A program made the translations under genes and the position numbers. From contig JAJPJS010000016.1 of NCBI GenBank assembly GCA_021324115.1, positions 1 through 64,000 of the forward strand: 64,000 bases of DNA, in the 5' to 3' direction. The stretch is from Nitrososphaerota archaeon (GTDB lineage: Archaea; Thermoproteota; Nitrososphaeria; Conexivisphaerales; DTJL01). Shown piece by piece: positions 1 through 7,836 of this stretch (within the stretch, counting starts at the first letter, position 1; every line of letters begins with the position of its first letter). The notes under the pieces are model-generated. The model did no database searches, had not been told where the DNA came from, and worked only from the letters and a program-made list of their open reading frames with translations.

Positions 1-2
1 AG

Positions 3-490
3 AACACCACATTCCACAGATGCAGGGTAACCGCATTCCTGGTGGATGAGACGTACGTCAGGGCAGGTGAATATGACGCATAGGTGTGGGTTGCCATAGA
101 ACAAATACACAGGTACATAATCGGTATGTACCTGTCTGTCAAGGCAGAGGAACATCATGGTTGCAGGGTTATTTCTGGATAGCCTTGAGAAGATGTACGG
201 AAGACATGTGGTATACACCGATGAAGGAGTGTGGTATCCGGACGCATGTAATTCGTTGGGGTTGGAGCACAGGACACATACATTCTTCCTATGAGAAGAG
301 TCTCATAGAAAGGGTGAGCCAACACATACATCAAGGACAGGACCGAAGGTTTCGACGATCACTATCCCTGCAGAAGACAGGGATGTAGTAGACTGTCACA
401 CATCAAAGGATGGTTGAATCTGTTCTGTTTCATGTACAGCGACAAGAAAAAGAAGATCAGATTCAATGGACTACTGAACATGGTGGAGGT
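3..490 (+). pseudogene. decayed DDE transposase (IS6/IS240-like), 5' end outside window
   Basis: Joining reading frames recovers a transposase catalytic core. It opens with RVTAFLVDETYVRAG (first Asp). It then has VYTDEGVWYPDACNSLGLEH (second Asp) and an ERVSQHI-KDRTEGFDDHYPC segment (catalytic Glu). The tail near 400-490 resembles GWLNLFCFMYSDKKKK. Several in-frame stops and at least two frameshifts break it, so it cannot be functional. The DET, TDEG and ERV...FDDHYPC pattern is typical of IS6/IS240-like DDE elements common in archaea; the exact family is inferred. No terminal inverted repeat could be placed because the left end is cut off. Confidence 0.75.
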
Positions 491-505
491 GAGACCCCAA
501 GTTAA

Positions 506-682
506 TGGCGCCCTCCAGATAATCGCTCAATTTTTAACGTACTTTATACATCCTCGCACCCAAGACCAATTGGTATCACTCATTCATCCAATCAATTCCG
601 GGCAGACGAAGTAAGATGGGTAGGAATCAAAGAAACTCCGGCTGGCGTTGCCGAATGGATTACGCGTAGGCTTGATCGATAG
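506..682 (+). other. open C-terminal fragment of an unidentified protein
   Basis: This is a 58-codon open frame without an obvious start, directly after a stop codon, ending with TAG. It reads natural in composition (for example DEVRWVGIKETPAGVAEW) and ends RRLDR. It could be the 3' remnant of a gene truncated by the adjacent decayed insertion sequence. I do not recognise the family, and it may be chance. Confidence 0.2.
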
Positions 683-687
683 TATGA

Positions 688-978
688 CTACTGGTTCACC
701 AGCCACGCTAGGACGATCAACGCCGATATCTCAAGAAGGCCGATCCCCATTAGAGGTATAGCCACGTCAGCCGCATATTTTTGGGCTAGGTTAAGAAAAA
801 CGAATATTGACAGTATATTTTGAGCAAACAGTATACCAGAAAATGCGCTGAGCCCAAGGGTAAACCTAGACCTGACTTCTCTGATTTTTCTAACATAAAA
901 TACCAGGAGCAACAATGCTACGAATGAGCCTATCAATGAAAGCACAATGTCGATTCCCCACAACGTTCCTATCGGCAC
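688..978 (-). CDS. small three-helix membrane protein paired with a winged-helix regulator
   Basis: A 96-residue protein with three hydrophobic segments (about residues 8-28, 40-62 and 72-93), separated by a basic loop (VRKIREVRSR). It has no signal peptide or catalytic motif. It begins 7 bp after the stop of the winged-helix gene on the same strand, so the two are almost certainly co-transcribed. Small membrane proteins next to an ArsR-like HTH protein are common in archaea and may form a signalling pair; that role is inferred. Function unknown. Confidence 0.7.
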   Translation of the reverse strand: MPIGTLWGIDIVLSLIGSFVALLLLVFYVRKIREVRSRFTLGLSAFSGILFAQNILSIFVFLNLAQKYAADVAIPLMGIGLLEISALIVLAWLVNQ

Positions 979-985
979 TATTGGA

Positions 986-1291
986 TCAGTCCTCCGCTGC
1001 TCCTATATTCAACCCCGTAACCTTCCTGTATATTTGTAGATTTTCCATTAGAAGCGCAGTCGGAAAGTAAACTTTGCCGTACTTTGGTCCCTCGCCTTGA
1101 ACGATTCTATTCTCTTCCAAAAGCTCCAAATGGTGCAAAATCGTCCGGTAATTCAGTGAAAGGGTCTTTGTGAGCTGGTAAGCATTAGCTGGGTTATCCA
1201 ACAAAGAGTTCACAATGGTCATTCTGGTCCTTCCGCCCCTGGAGCCAACGAATACCCACCAAAGCATATGCTCGAAGGAATCGAATGACAA
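986..1291 (-). CDS. ArsR-type winged-helix transcriptional regulator
   Basis: A 101-residue single-domain DNA-binding protein. Residues about 20-85 form a winged helix: GGRTRMTIVNSLLDNPANAYQ is the first helix region, LTKTLSLNYRTILHHLELL is the helix-turn-helix, and IVQGEGPKYGKVYFPT is the beta wing. No metal-binding cysteine pair is visible, so a metal sensor of the classical ArsR type is unlikely. It is first in a two-gene operon with the membrane protein at 688-978, and probably regulates that operon or a neighbour. Confidence 0.8.
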   Translation of the reverse strand: MSFDSFEHMLWWVFVGSRGGRTRMTIVNSLLDNPANAYQLTKTLSLNYRTILHHLELLEENRIVQGEGPKYGKVYFPTALLMENLQIYRKVTGLNIGAAED

Positions 1292-1373
1292 TGGAATCCA
1301 GTCTGTACTTTGGGTGAACGTGCATAAATAAAACTGTGTTTGTTTCCTTTCTTCATTTCAGATTGCAACTTTG

Positions 1374-1955
1374 TCATGTTGACAGGATGCCCAGTGTAGC
1401 AGTACCAGGGTCACTGGGGAGTCCCCACCACTCGGCCGTCAGTAGCCATGAATTGTTCTGATACTCGTAATTGAGCTCGTATGGAAGCTTGAGTGTGACC
1501 TTGCCACCTCCAAGCACATACCAGAGGGTGGCTTTCACCACTGCTGTGTTACCGGCTATGGATACCGACATATTGTACACCGTGTAATATGTTGTTGGCG
1601 TGCTTGCGAAGAATTTCGTCCATGTGGTTTGTATCGCACTCATACCATTGTACGTTCCATTAAGTGCACCAGTGGGGGCAACAACCCAGTACAGAACAGC
1701 ACTCAGACTATACTGAGACATGGTGGCTGTTAGATTTTTCGTTCCAATGGCAGACCAGTGCTGGAGTGCGAGCGACTCAACCTGCGCAATATTGAGTTGC
1801 GATTGCAGGTTCGATACCTGGGTTCGAAGGGAGGATACATTACTCTGAGTTGAAGAAATTGAATAATAAGAATATCCAGCAACTGCTATTAGAACGATCA
1901 CAAGAATAACAGTGATTCCATAGAACGCATTCCTGGAGACAGTTTTGTTGCTCAT
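1374..1955 (-). CDS. secreted or anchored NTF2/SnoaL-like protein
   Basis: A 193-residue protein. Residues about 11-33 form one hydrophobic helix (signal anchor). Next comes a Ser/Gln-rich heptad stretch (about 34-60, STQSNVSSLRTQVSNLQSQL), likely a short coiled coil. The rest is a domain of about 125 residues with the NTF2/SnoaL pattern: an ALQHWSAIGTKNLTATMSQY helix, then strands ending in LNYEYQNNSWLLTAEWWG. The domain probably faces outside the cell and binds a small ligand; no catalytic residues can be assigned. GAGG lies about 6 nt upstream of the ATG. Confidence 0.65.
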   Translation of the reverse strand: MSNKTVSRNAFYGITVILVIVLIAVAGYSYYSISSTQSNVSSLRTQVSNLQSQLNIAQVESLALQHWSAIGTKNLTATMSQYSLSAVLYWVVAPTGALNGTYNGMSAIQTTWTKFFASTPTTYYTVYNMSVSIAGNTAVVKATLWYVLGGGKVTLKLPYELNYEYQNNSWLLTAEWWGLPSDPGTATLGILST

Positions 1956-2057
1956 GTGATTCCTCTATCAATCGAAGGCATTTAACCGATTTCCGAAATT
2001 ATATGCAAATTAGACAAGAATGTCCCATCATTCGATACAGCAGAAAGCTCAAGAGTA

Positions 2058-2069
2058 ACGCACGTGCGT
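2058..2069. repeat. 12-bp perfect palindrome ACGCACGTGCGT
   Basis: A self-complementary 12-mer between the secreted NTF2-like gene and hsp20. It lies about 100 bp upstream of the NTF2-like start on the minus strand. It could be an operator, but I found no second copy. Confidence 0.4.
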
Positions 2070-2137
2070 GAGCGTGAGGGGGGATTTACAAAACGAACGA
2101 CTTGGTTAAAGTGGCATCAAATCGGTACACGGCTTTT

Positions 2138-2162
2138 AGTCAGTCAGTCTGTCAGTGAGTGA
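2138..2162. repeat. period-4 GTCA/GTGA microsatellite-like tract
   Basis: Six imperfect tandem units (GTCA, GTCA, GTCT, GTCA, GTGA, GTGA) in the intergenic space downstream of hsp20. Short tandem tracts are prone to slippage; no function is assigned. Confidence 0.5.
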
Positions 2163-2248
2163 AGGAGCTCTCTCTTTCACCCGCTTTAGAACCATCAGCG
2201 AGTAATATTGTTGATCAAGTTCATTTGGAGTATGTGTGCTTGCCGAAG

Positions 2249-2665
2249 TTATCCTATATCTACCGCTCTTCCTTCTTCTTTGACCGGCAATCTGATCGTC
2301 AGTATTCCTTTCCTGAATTTAGCACTCGCCCGGTTCGGATCGACATGTCGGGACAATTTGATCCTCTTCGAAAAACGTTCAAACTCAATTCTCTTTTGCG
2401 ATGAACCACCCACTCTGAGCATGACCGGTTTTTTCATCCTTGCCTCTACAAAGATCGACTCTTCGGTGGATGTGAGCTTTATATCATCTCTGCTGGCAAC
2501 ACAGGGAAGGTCGAGCGTCACAATCAACTCCTCGTCGGTCACCCGCTCCCTGTGCAGTGGCTTCAGACACTTCGAGTTGGTGTCAAAGAGGCTATCCACT
2601 TCTCCAATAAAATAACGCATCATCCTGTCCATCTCATCAAATGGATCCGGTTCGCTTCCAAACAT
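2249..2665 (-). CDS. Hsp20/alpha-crystallin small heat-shock protein
   Basis: A 138-residue small heat-shock protein that should act as an ATP-independent holdase for unfolding proteins. Residues about 40-130 form the alpha-crystallin domain, from LHRERVTDEELIVTLDLP to ASAKFRKGILTIRLPV. The latter contains the family's A-x-x-x-x-G-x-L signature. The N-terminal arm is short (MFGSEPDPFDEMDRMMRYF). A clear C-terminal IxI motif is not obvious. It starts 9 bp after the PAC2-family gene, forming a proteostasis operon. Confidence 0.9.
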   Translation of the reverse strand: MFGSEPDPFDEMDRMMRYFIGEVDSLFDTNSKCLKPLHRERVTDEELIVTLDLPCVASRDDIKLTSTEESIFVEARMKKPVMLRVGGSSQKRIEFERFSKRIKLSRHVDPNRASAKFRKGILTIRLPVKEEGRAVDIG

Positions 2666-2674
2666 CTAATTCAC

Positions 2675-3430
2675 CTACGCATACGCACTCGGTGGCGAAC
2701 CCACCTGAGACGCTGTCATCTGGGTTCTCCTCATCATGTCCCTCATCTTGAGCCTAATTTCTTCTGATTCTTCGATCAAGGGTTTGAGGTCCAGTTTAAT
2801 GCCAAGCATGGAGTTGAGGACACCCACAACTGAGGCTGCAGCGGATGGGTCTGGGAACTCGGGGTATGATTCTGCGAGCAGTAAAAGATTGTTAACGCCA
2901 AGAAGCCTTCCCTTATTGATGAGCGTGGCGTACGTTCCGGTAATCATCCCTTCTTCAAAGGGCTGAACCCCATATTTCCCTACTTCCTTGATCATCAAGT
3001 CGTTGTTGGAAATTCCGAAAACCTTCGGCTTGGAATCCGAATCCGATTCCAACCTTTCGCTGGATGGCAACCCTGAGAGTCCAATTACCGCCTCTGCACT
3101 CTTGTCCAGCGCCCAAGATTCCAGCTCGCTGGCCACCTCATACGACGATCTCGGCGGAAGTGGTATCTCAGACAACAATATGACAAGTTTGCCGTCTCCT
3201 GAAGCGTATAATCTAACGGGGGGCAATGGAACCGAACCATGTACCATAACGACCTGCGGTAGTGATTCTGATTCCACATAGCCCACCTCTTGCATATTCG
3301 CATGTTCGATCATGAATGATGAAGCAATCAGACCAACCAGGCCCACGTCGGGAACACCAACCACGACGTACGGCTTTGTGAGCTTGATGCCACGATTCTC
3401 GATAATTTTAGCCTGAGATCGGCCTTCCAA
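2675..3430 (-). CDS. PAC2-family proteasome-assembly-chaperone-like protein
   Basis: A 251-residue PAC2-family protein. The N-terminal half has the hallmark VVGVPDVGLVGLIASSFMI segment (about residues 23-42) and KLVILLSEIPLPP. The second half has MITGTYATLINKGRLLGVNNLLLLAE, also typical of archaeal PAC2/PbaB-like proteins. The C-terminus is SAYA, a weak match to the hydrophobic-Tyr-X tail used to dock on proteasome alpha rings. PbaA/PbaB in other archaea assist proteasome assembly; that role is inferred. It lies 9 bp upstream of hsp20 in the same operon, downstream of thioredoxin. Confidence 0.85.
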   Translation of the reverse strand: MEGRSQAKIIENRGIKLTKPYVVVGVPDVGLVGLIASSFMIEHANMQEVGYVESESLPQVVMVHGSVPLPPVRLYASGDGKLVILLSEIPLPPRSSYEVASELESWALDKSAEAVIGLSGLPSSERLESDSDSKPKVFGISNNDLMIKEVGKYGVQPFEEGMITGTYATLINKGRLLGVNNLLLLAESYPEFPDPSAAASVVGVLNSMLGIKLDLKPLIEESEEIRLKMRDMMRRTQMTASQVGSPPSAYA

Positions 3431-3698
3431 TCTCTTTCACTCCGGGTCATAAGGTGGGCACGCTTATACTTTATCATAATATTCGGTGTCGGTCAAAGAA
3501 AAAAGACCCAAGCCATGCAGGATGGCTCATCGTTGGCGGTAGATTTGTGTTTTTCAATGCCCTGCCGGCCCTTATCATTGTTTGTATTTCGTTCAAAATA
3601 TCGCGGTCGCCCTTCTGGTCTTTATTGGTCGAGCAAAAGCCGCTTAGATGATGCGTGGAGAATGCTTACCTATAAGTTGTGGGCTTCGCTTTATAGAA

Positions 3699-4151
3699 TC
3701 AAGCGTAGGGAGCCGCCGTGCCTCCTAGATGGATCTTGATTCTCGAATCTATCACGGCTCTGGGTACTGCACCAACTATGGAATCGACCACATTACCGTG
3801 GCTGAAGAACATTATCGTGGGTATCCCCTGAATCTGATATGAATATGAGACGGCAGGATTTTCATCCACATTGAGTTTTCCGAACGCTACGCGTCCTCTG
3901 TATTCCTCAGACAGCTGTTCGATGATTGGAGACACAAATCTGCAGGGACCACACCATGGAGCCCAGAAATCGACCACTGTTAGCTTATATCTCTTGATCG
4001 TGTCACTGAACGTTCCATCCGTAAGTGTAACAATACCAGATGGAATCTGCGCATCCACTCCTCTGTCCTGAGCTGTGGAATCACGCTTCCTCATCATATC
4101 GAGGAGTTTTCTTCTTTGTATCTTCTCTATCTCATCATCATCGAGACTCAC
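3699..4151 (-). CDS. thioredoxin with charged N-terminal extension
   Basis: A 150-residue thioredoxin, a cytosolic dithiol-disulfide oxidoreductase. The active site is WCGPC (Cys67, Cys70), followed by NVDENPAVSYSYQIQGIPTIMFF with the cis-Pro. It is about 40 residues longer than a minimal thioredoxin, because of a charged N-terminal helix (DDDEIEKIQRRKLLDMMRKR). The C-terminus is APYA, the same Tyr-Ala ending as the PAC2 protein next door. It lies in a same-strand series with the disulfide oxidoreductase upstream and PAC2/hsp20 downstream. Confidence 0.92.
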   Translation of the reverse strand: MSLDDDEIEKIQRRKLLDMMRKRDSTAQDRGVDAQIPSGIVTLTDGTFSDTIKRYKLTVVDFWAPWCGPCRFVSPIIEQLSEEYRGRVAFGKLNVDENPAVSYSYQIQGIPTIMFFSHGNVVDSIVGAVPRAVIDSRIKIHLGGTAAPYA

Positions 4152-4310
4152 AAAGCATCACTCCTAGATCTCTATAAAATGAAGCGCCTATGTTTACAGT
4201 AAAATACATCGGGAATATCCACTCTGTTGCCTGTTTCTGGTGCTGTAAGCAATTAAAGATTTCTTGAATATCCTGCCTTGCGATTCCATACAGACTACCC
4301 CTGTGAACTT

Positions 4311-5030
4311 TCAATTTTCCTGGGAAAACTCATCTAATCGATCAGTCGTGGACTGACCATTCTTCAGTGCTTCTTTTACCTTGTAAAGGAACACTTGTTC
4401 AGGAAGTGCGCCTTCGAACTCAACCCGGTCGTTTATGACAACTTTGGGAACTGCCATAACACCATATTTTTCTGCCAGTTCGGGGAATTCCATCGATTCG
4501 ATCATTTCTGCGTCTATCTTTTCGGGATTCGCCAGAGAAAACTGGTGAGCCATTCTTACAGCACGTGGGCAGTATGGGCAGGTTGGTGTGACGAATACCT
4601 GGAGGTGAATCGGCTCGGGCACCTTCCTCAAAACATCGAGCGTGCTCTGGTTAAGTTTCGGCGAAGAGCCACTTGCGGCGTCTACGACATCGTCCAGTAG
4701 CGCCATGAATTCGTAGCCCGAAGGTAGACCATAGAACTTCATTGCCAGAACTCCCTTCTCGTCTGTAACTACAGTGGCGGGCACTCTCCTTACCCTGAAT
4801 TTCCTCACCATTTCCGTAGCATCTTCAAAGAAGTGGTTTTCCGAGATTATGCTTCCTTTGGCTATCTCGGCCAGCTCCTGAGCAAGCTGCCGGACCTGCT
4901 CACAACCTTCACAGAGGGCTCCGTCTTCTTTCGTTGTGAACGTTAGAATTTTTGCTATTTTTCCTGGCACGAGCTTTCCTCGCAGATACTCTTCAACATC
5001 CTTCCTCGCATCATCTTCTATCAGAACCAA
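4311..5030 (-). CDS. protein disulfide oxidoreductase (PDO, two glutaredoxin-like domains)
   Basis: A cytosolic disulfide oxidoreductase with two thioredoxin folds, about 239 residues from the TTG at 5030. The N-terminal domain carries CEGC (Cys40/Cys43), and the C-terminal domain carries CPYC (Cys151/Cys154). Each half has its cis-Pro (RRVPATVV and MAVPKVVI). The frame stays open upstream to 5186, but those 52 codons overlap the DUF4242-like gene and do not look like a PDO. The TTG, 19 bp after that gene's stop, gives the usual PDO length (Pyrococcus PDO is about 226). Archaeal PDOs make intracellular disulfides. It is co-transcribed with the DUF4242-like gene. Confidence 0.9.
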   Translation of the reverse strand: MVLIEDDARKDVEEYLRGKLVPGKIAKILTFTTKEDGALCEGCEQVRQLAQELAEIAKGSIISENHFFEDATEMVRKFRVRRVPATVVTDEKGVLAMKFYGLPSGYEFMALLDDVVDAASGSSPKLNQSTLDVLRKVPEPIHLQVFVTPTCPYCPRAVRMAHQFSLANPEKIDAEMIESMEFPELAEKYGVMAVPKVVINDRVEFEGALPEQVFLYKVKEALKNGQSTTDRLDEFSQEN

Positions 5031-5049
5031 GATGCCCCACGCTCCTATC

Positions 5050-5337
5050 TCAAACTGCCTTGACGATCTTTTCCAGACCGTACAGTATCTGAACTTCGCT
5101 GATGGAGTGAATCGTCGGAAGCTCCAGGTGTGAAAGGTGTTCTTCCAGTTCCTTCCGGCTTGGAGATTCCCATATGCATTCAGCACAGCTGTCGTCTCTG
5201 TTCACCAGGACGTTCAGCAGTTGAAATCTGGAGGATGGCGTCTCGGAAGATACCCTGTCTATCAGTTTCGACAGTACCTTCCTGACGCTTCGCTCTGAAC
5301 CTTCTTTCCATCTGTGTTCGACAAGGTAAGTAGGCAT
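5050..5337 (-). CDS. DUF4242-like small ferredoxin-fold protein
   Basis: A 95-residue protein starting MPTYLVEHRW and ending SISEVQILYGLEKIV. This resembles the DUF4242 pattern (MPxYLVER..., then an ISEV strand), although overall similarity is limited. It contains two cysteines in DDSCAECIW. The best-known DUF4242 member, SCO4226 of Streptomyces, is a nickel-responsive protein. That would suit the palindrome shared with the neighbouring nickel/cobalt-type transporter, but the link is inferred. It is first in the operon with PDO. Confidence 0.55.
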   Translation of the reverse strand: MPTYLVEHRWKEGSERSVRKVLSKLIDRVSSETPSSRFQLLNVLVNRDDSCAECIWESPSRKELEEHLSHLELPTIHSISEVQILYGLEKIVKAV

Positions 5338-5372
5338 GCGTTAATTCTGATTCTCGAGGTGGAAAAGCATTG

Positions 5373-5390
5373 TGCCGGCAGCCGCCGGCA
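5373..5390. promoter_or_regulatory. operator-like palindrome TGCCGGC-N4-GCCGGCA, copy 1
   Basis: A perfect inverted repeat with 7-bp arms and a 4-bp AGCC spacer, 36-53 bp upstream of the DUF4242/PDO operon start. Read toward the gene it is followed by CACAATGCTTTT. That closely matches the segment after copy 2 upstream of the transporter (CACAACCCTTTT). Confidence 0.65.
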
Positions 5391-5512
5391 TACCCTTTCG
5401 GGATACCTAACAAGCCGGACCTATGAATATTATTATCCAAGTCAGGTTCAAAGCTACAGGATCAGTCGAACAGTCCAGCCGATTCATTTGGTATGCGTTT
5501 TCAGCATTTTCA

Positions 5513-6463
5513 TCACTCTTTCATTTGAGCAGCCTTGTGGGATGGTCCGGGCTTGCAGTATTCACCACTGTCTATGCTTTTCAGGGTGCCCACACCTTTT
5601 ACAAGGCTCCCTATTCCGATCACGCCCACCACTGCTAGAACGAGAGCGGTGGCCACCCCCACAGCATCAAGGTTGGGAATCGCGATGCCCGTCGGTATGG
5701 CTAGACTATCAAGTGTCGGCACAAGTATGATAAAGATGCCCACAAGTGAAAAGAGCAGGCCGCCATAGTAAAGCGTCCTGCCAGCGGTGTACCTTCCCAG
5801 GAAACACAGGTCGCTCTCAGTGAGTTTCTTTATGCGAGCAAAGCTGGCGAAAACGGCGCCGAATATTACCTGCATCACCATGGTTCCAAGGCCGAAGAAC
5901 AGCCCGGGAAGTGGCGCATAGATCAGTCCGGGTACCTGAGGAGCCAGAATGAATGTTATGATGGTCGCGTATGCGCCGAATCCGAAGCCTGCTATCAGCC
6001 CGTGCATGGTGGCCATTCTGAGAGATACCCCCTGCATGTGAGCTTCGTGCAGGGGGATTCTTTCAGCAGATTCCGTGTGATGACTTTTTCCATGCAGAAG
6101 AGAGTCAAACGGAAGGTGGATGTATCTCCCACGGAGAACGTACGAACCTGCGATGAACATAACCGCACCCACCACTATATAGACGGGTCCATCCAGGTTG
6201 AACTCTTTGTATATGGCAGCAAGGCCCAAGAACCCCAATGTCGTTAAAATCGCCCTTTGGGCCGTGAATCCCAACGAAAACATGAAGCCTGCCTTCATTC
6301 CCTTCCTCGTGCTGTAGCTTCCCACCGAATAGCTGAAGGTTATGGGCCATGTGTGCTCGTCGGGGGTGGCTCCGTGAAACAAACCCAATATGAAGGATAT
6401 TCCCAGAATCATAGATAATGTAAGACCTTGTGGCGGATTCAGTAATGTGCTCAGGTCGATCAT
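5513..6463 (-). CDS. nickel/cobalt-type transporter (NiCoT/UreH-like membrane protein)
   Basis: A 316-residue integral membrane protein with about seven to eight hydrophobic helices. The first helix carries LGLFHGATPDEHTWPITF, a variant of the metal-binding HxxxxDH motif of NiCoT/UreH nickel permeases. The loop before the next cluster is His-rich (HGKSHHTESAERIPLHEAH). A second GLIAGFGFGAYATI segment matches the repeat half. It most likely imports Ni2+ or Co2+; a cation efflux role cannot be excluded. A shared palindrome suggests co-regulation with the DUF4242/PDO operon. Confidence 0.75.
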   Translation of the reverse strand: MIDLSTLLNPPQGLTLSMILGISFILGLFHGATPDEHTWPITFSYSVGSYSTRKGMKAGFMFSLGFTAQRAILTTLGFLGLAAIYKEFNLDGPVYIVVGAVMFIAGSYVLRGRYIHLPFDSLLHGKSHHTESAERIPLHEAHMQGVSLRMATMHGLIAGFGFGAYATIITFILAPQVPGLIYAPLPGLFFGLGTMVMQVIFGAVFASFARIKKLTESDLCFLGRYTAGRTLYYGGLLFSLVGIFIILVPTLDSLAIPTGIAIPNLDAVGVATALVLAVVGVIGIGSLVKGVGTLKSIDSGEYCKPGPSHKAAQMKE

Positions 6464-6507
6464 TTTTGTTCAGCCTTCTTCCAGTTTTGCTTTTCCCAAA
6501 AGGGTTG

Positions 6508-6525
6508 TGCCGGCATACGCCGGTA
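6508..6525. promoter_or_regulatory. operator-like palindrome TGCCGGC-N4-GCCGGTA, copy 2
   Basis: An inverted repeat with one mismatch and an ATAC spacer, 45-62 bp upstream of the transporter start. It is the same element and orientation context as copy 1. Confidence 0.6.
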
Positions 6526-6553
6526 TCCTCTTCCAGTATACCCGTGAGCCTCC

Positions 6554-6571
6554 TGCCGGCCTGTGCCGGCA
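6554..6571. promoter_or_regulatory. operator-like palindrome TGCCGGC-N4-GCCGGCA, copy 3
   Basis: A perfect inverted repeat (spacer CTGT) in the divergent region between the transporter and the DUF1059 gene. A TATA-like TCTTATTATC follows immediately (about 6574-6583), so a bound protein would sit on the upstream edge of the DUF1059 promoter. Confidence 0.6.
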
Positions 6572-6618
6572 GAATCTTATTATCGACACCGTCGCAGCTG
6601 TAATGCGGTGAAAAACAA

Positions 6619-6798
6619 TTGGGAAACTATTCATTCAAGTGTAAGGACATCGGAATGCAATGTGGTTTCGAAGTGAAGGGTGGATCTTCAAAGGATGAAG
6701 TGTTGCAGATAGCGGCCGTACATGCAAAGGCTGCTCACGGCATGCAAACGATTCCATCCGATGTCGCAGCGAAAGTTAACGCCGCGATAAAGAGCTAG
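6619..6798 (+). CDS. DUF1059 family small protein
   Basis: A 59-residue protein with the full DUF1059 pattern: a SFKCKDIGMQCGFEVKGGS core with two Cys (residues 8 and 15), then VHAKAAHGMQTIPSDV and a C-terminal AAIKS helix. The start is TTG, preceded by GGTGA 8 nt upstream (6606-6610). Nothing upstream in frame fits better. The family's function is unknown. It is divergent from the nickel-type transporter, with two palindromes between them, so it may belong to the same regulon. Confidence 0.85.
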   Translation: MGNYSFKCKDIGMQCGFEVKGGSSKDEVLQIAAVHAKAAHGMQTIPSDVAAKVNAAIKS

Positions 6799-6867
6799 GA
6801 ACTCAGGCTACGGCAAGCCGAATCTGACCAGAGGTTTTTATTTTAGTGAAAGGATGCAACAGACAGT

Positions 6868-7572
6868 ATGTACCAGTTAACAGTGAAGCTTGACCATGAC
6901 ATGCCATTTTCCAACATTTCGAAAAGGTTCCCACAGGTGAATCTGTCCAGGTGGTGTAACCTTGAGGTGGACATCCTTGAGGCAGAATCGCCACACAAAG
7001 AGAAGATAGAGAGTTTTCAGCAGGGACTCCAATCGGAGCTTGAGCAGATGTCGGCAAGCCTGATTCACGTCCACAGATATTCAGAATCGGCTCTGGAAGC
7101 AGTCATAAGGTGTAAATGTTCTATGAGCAATTCTTCGATAGCTATAGTCGAAGCCTCAAACTGCATACCAGTAATGCCAATCACATACAGGGAAGGCTTC
7201 GAATATGTCAGGTTGCTTGCATTTGACAAGGAGAATAGAAAGGCTGTCTTGGATAACCTTGGTTCGGTGGCGAAGCTTGCGGTGGTGAGCAGCGGACAGG
7301 TGGAGAGCCATGTTGCCAGGTCTGCCATGACAATATCCGTAGATGACTTTCTTGGCTCTCTTACATCAAAGCAACTTCTTGCGCTCATCGAGGCCATTGA
7401 AGATGGATACTATTCCACACCCAAGAGTGCCACAGTCGAAGAGTTGGCTGAAAGGCTTGGCATGCCCAGGTCAACGTTCGAGGAGCACCTGAGGAAGGCC
7501 GAGATAAAGGTGATGAGGGCGATGCGGCCTTATGTTCGTATGGCATACCAGTCCAGTCGCGGAATGCGCTAA
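6868..7572 (+). CDS. HTH_10 (bacterio-opsin-activator-like) transcriptional regulator
   Basis: A 234-residue archaeal regulator. The C-terminal 60 residues are an HTH_10 domain: LTSKQLLALIEAIEDGYYSTP, then ATVEELAERLGMPRSTFEEHL as the helix-turn-helix, then RKAEIKVMRAMRPY. The N-terminal 165 residues resemble the sensor half seen with this HTH in Thermoplasma and haloarchaea, of unknown ligand. It contains two nearby cysteines (residues about 75-83, RCKCSMSN). TTTTTATTTTAG upstream may serve as an A/T-rich promoter. Confidence 0.85.
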   Translation: MYQLTVKLDHDMPFSNISKRFPQVNLSRWCNLEVDILEAESPHKEKIESFQQGLQSELEQMSASLIHVHRYSESALEAVIRCKCSMSNSSIAIVEASNCIPVMPITYREGFEYVRLLAFDKENRKAVLDNLGSVAKLAVVSSGQVESHVARSAMTISVDDFLGSLTSKQLLALIEAIEDGYYSTPKSATVEELAERLGMPRSTFEEHLRKAEIKVMRAMRPYVRMAYQSSRGMR

Positions 7573-7621
7573 AAAATAGATCACACTTTTGCATCCGGAG
7601 TAGCCGGTCGGAAGGGATTCC

Positions 7622-7834
7622 TCATGTGTCGATGTTGATGTACACAATGTTCGGTCTTATCCACCAAAGCGAACGCGGCTTGCATATGAAGCAGTACCAG
7701 TTGGAAGGGTCTAGGTCTGGTTCCATCGTTTTCCAGATGTGGCCGCACCCCACGCATCTGACCTTTTTCCAGGGGAATTCAGACACTGAACTGAACTCCT
7801 CCATCAGGGCCTCACCCTCCAATCTGGTTGTCAT
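7622..7834 (-). CDS. small zinc-ribbon protein
   Basis: A 70-residue protein with two Cys-x2-Cys knuckles: RCVGCGHIWKT and WYCFICKP, separated by about 19 residues, which make a single zinc ribbon. The N-terminus is an acidic helix. It starts 2 bp after the stop of the exonuclease gene on the same strand, so it is translationally linked to that nuclease and may be its nucleic-acid-binding partner (inferred). Confidence 0.7.
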   Translation of the reverse strand: MTTRLEGEALMEEFSSVSEFPWKKVRCVGCGHIWKTMEPDLDPSNWYCFICKPRSLWWIRPNIVYINIDT

Positions 7835-7836
7835 AT

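Noticed and set aside
2208-2615. 135-residue plus-strand open frame overlapping hsp20
   Set aside because: It is the antisense shadow of the Hsp20 gene, which has clear family motifs; the plus-strand protein has none.
5031-5186. Longer N-terminus for PDO (start at 5186)
   Set aside because: The extra 52 residues overlap the DUF4242-like gene in another frame and contain Arg/Trp-rich noise rather than PDO sequence.
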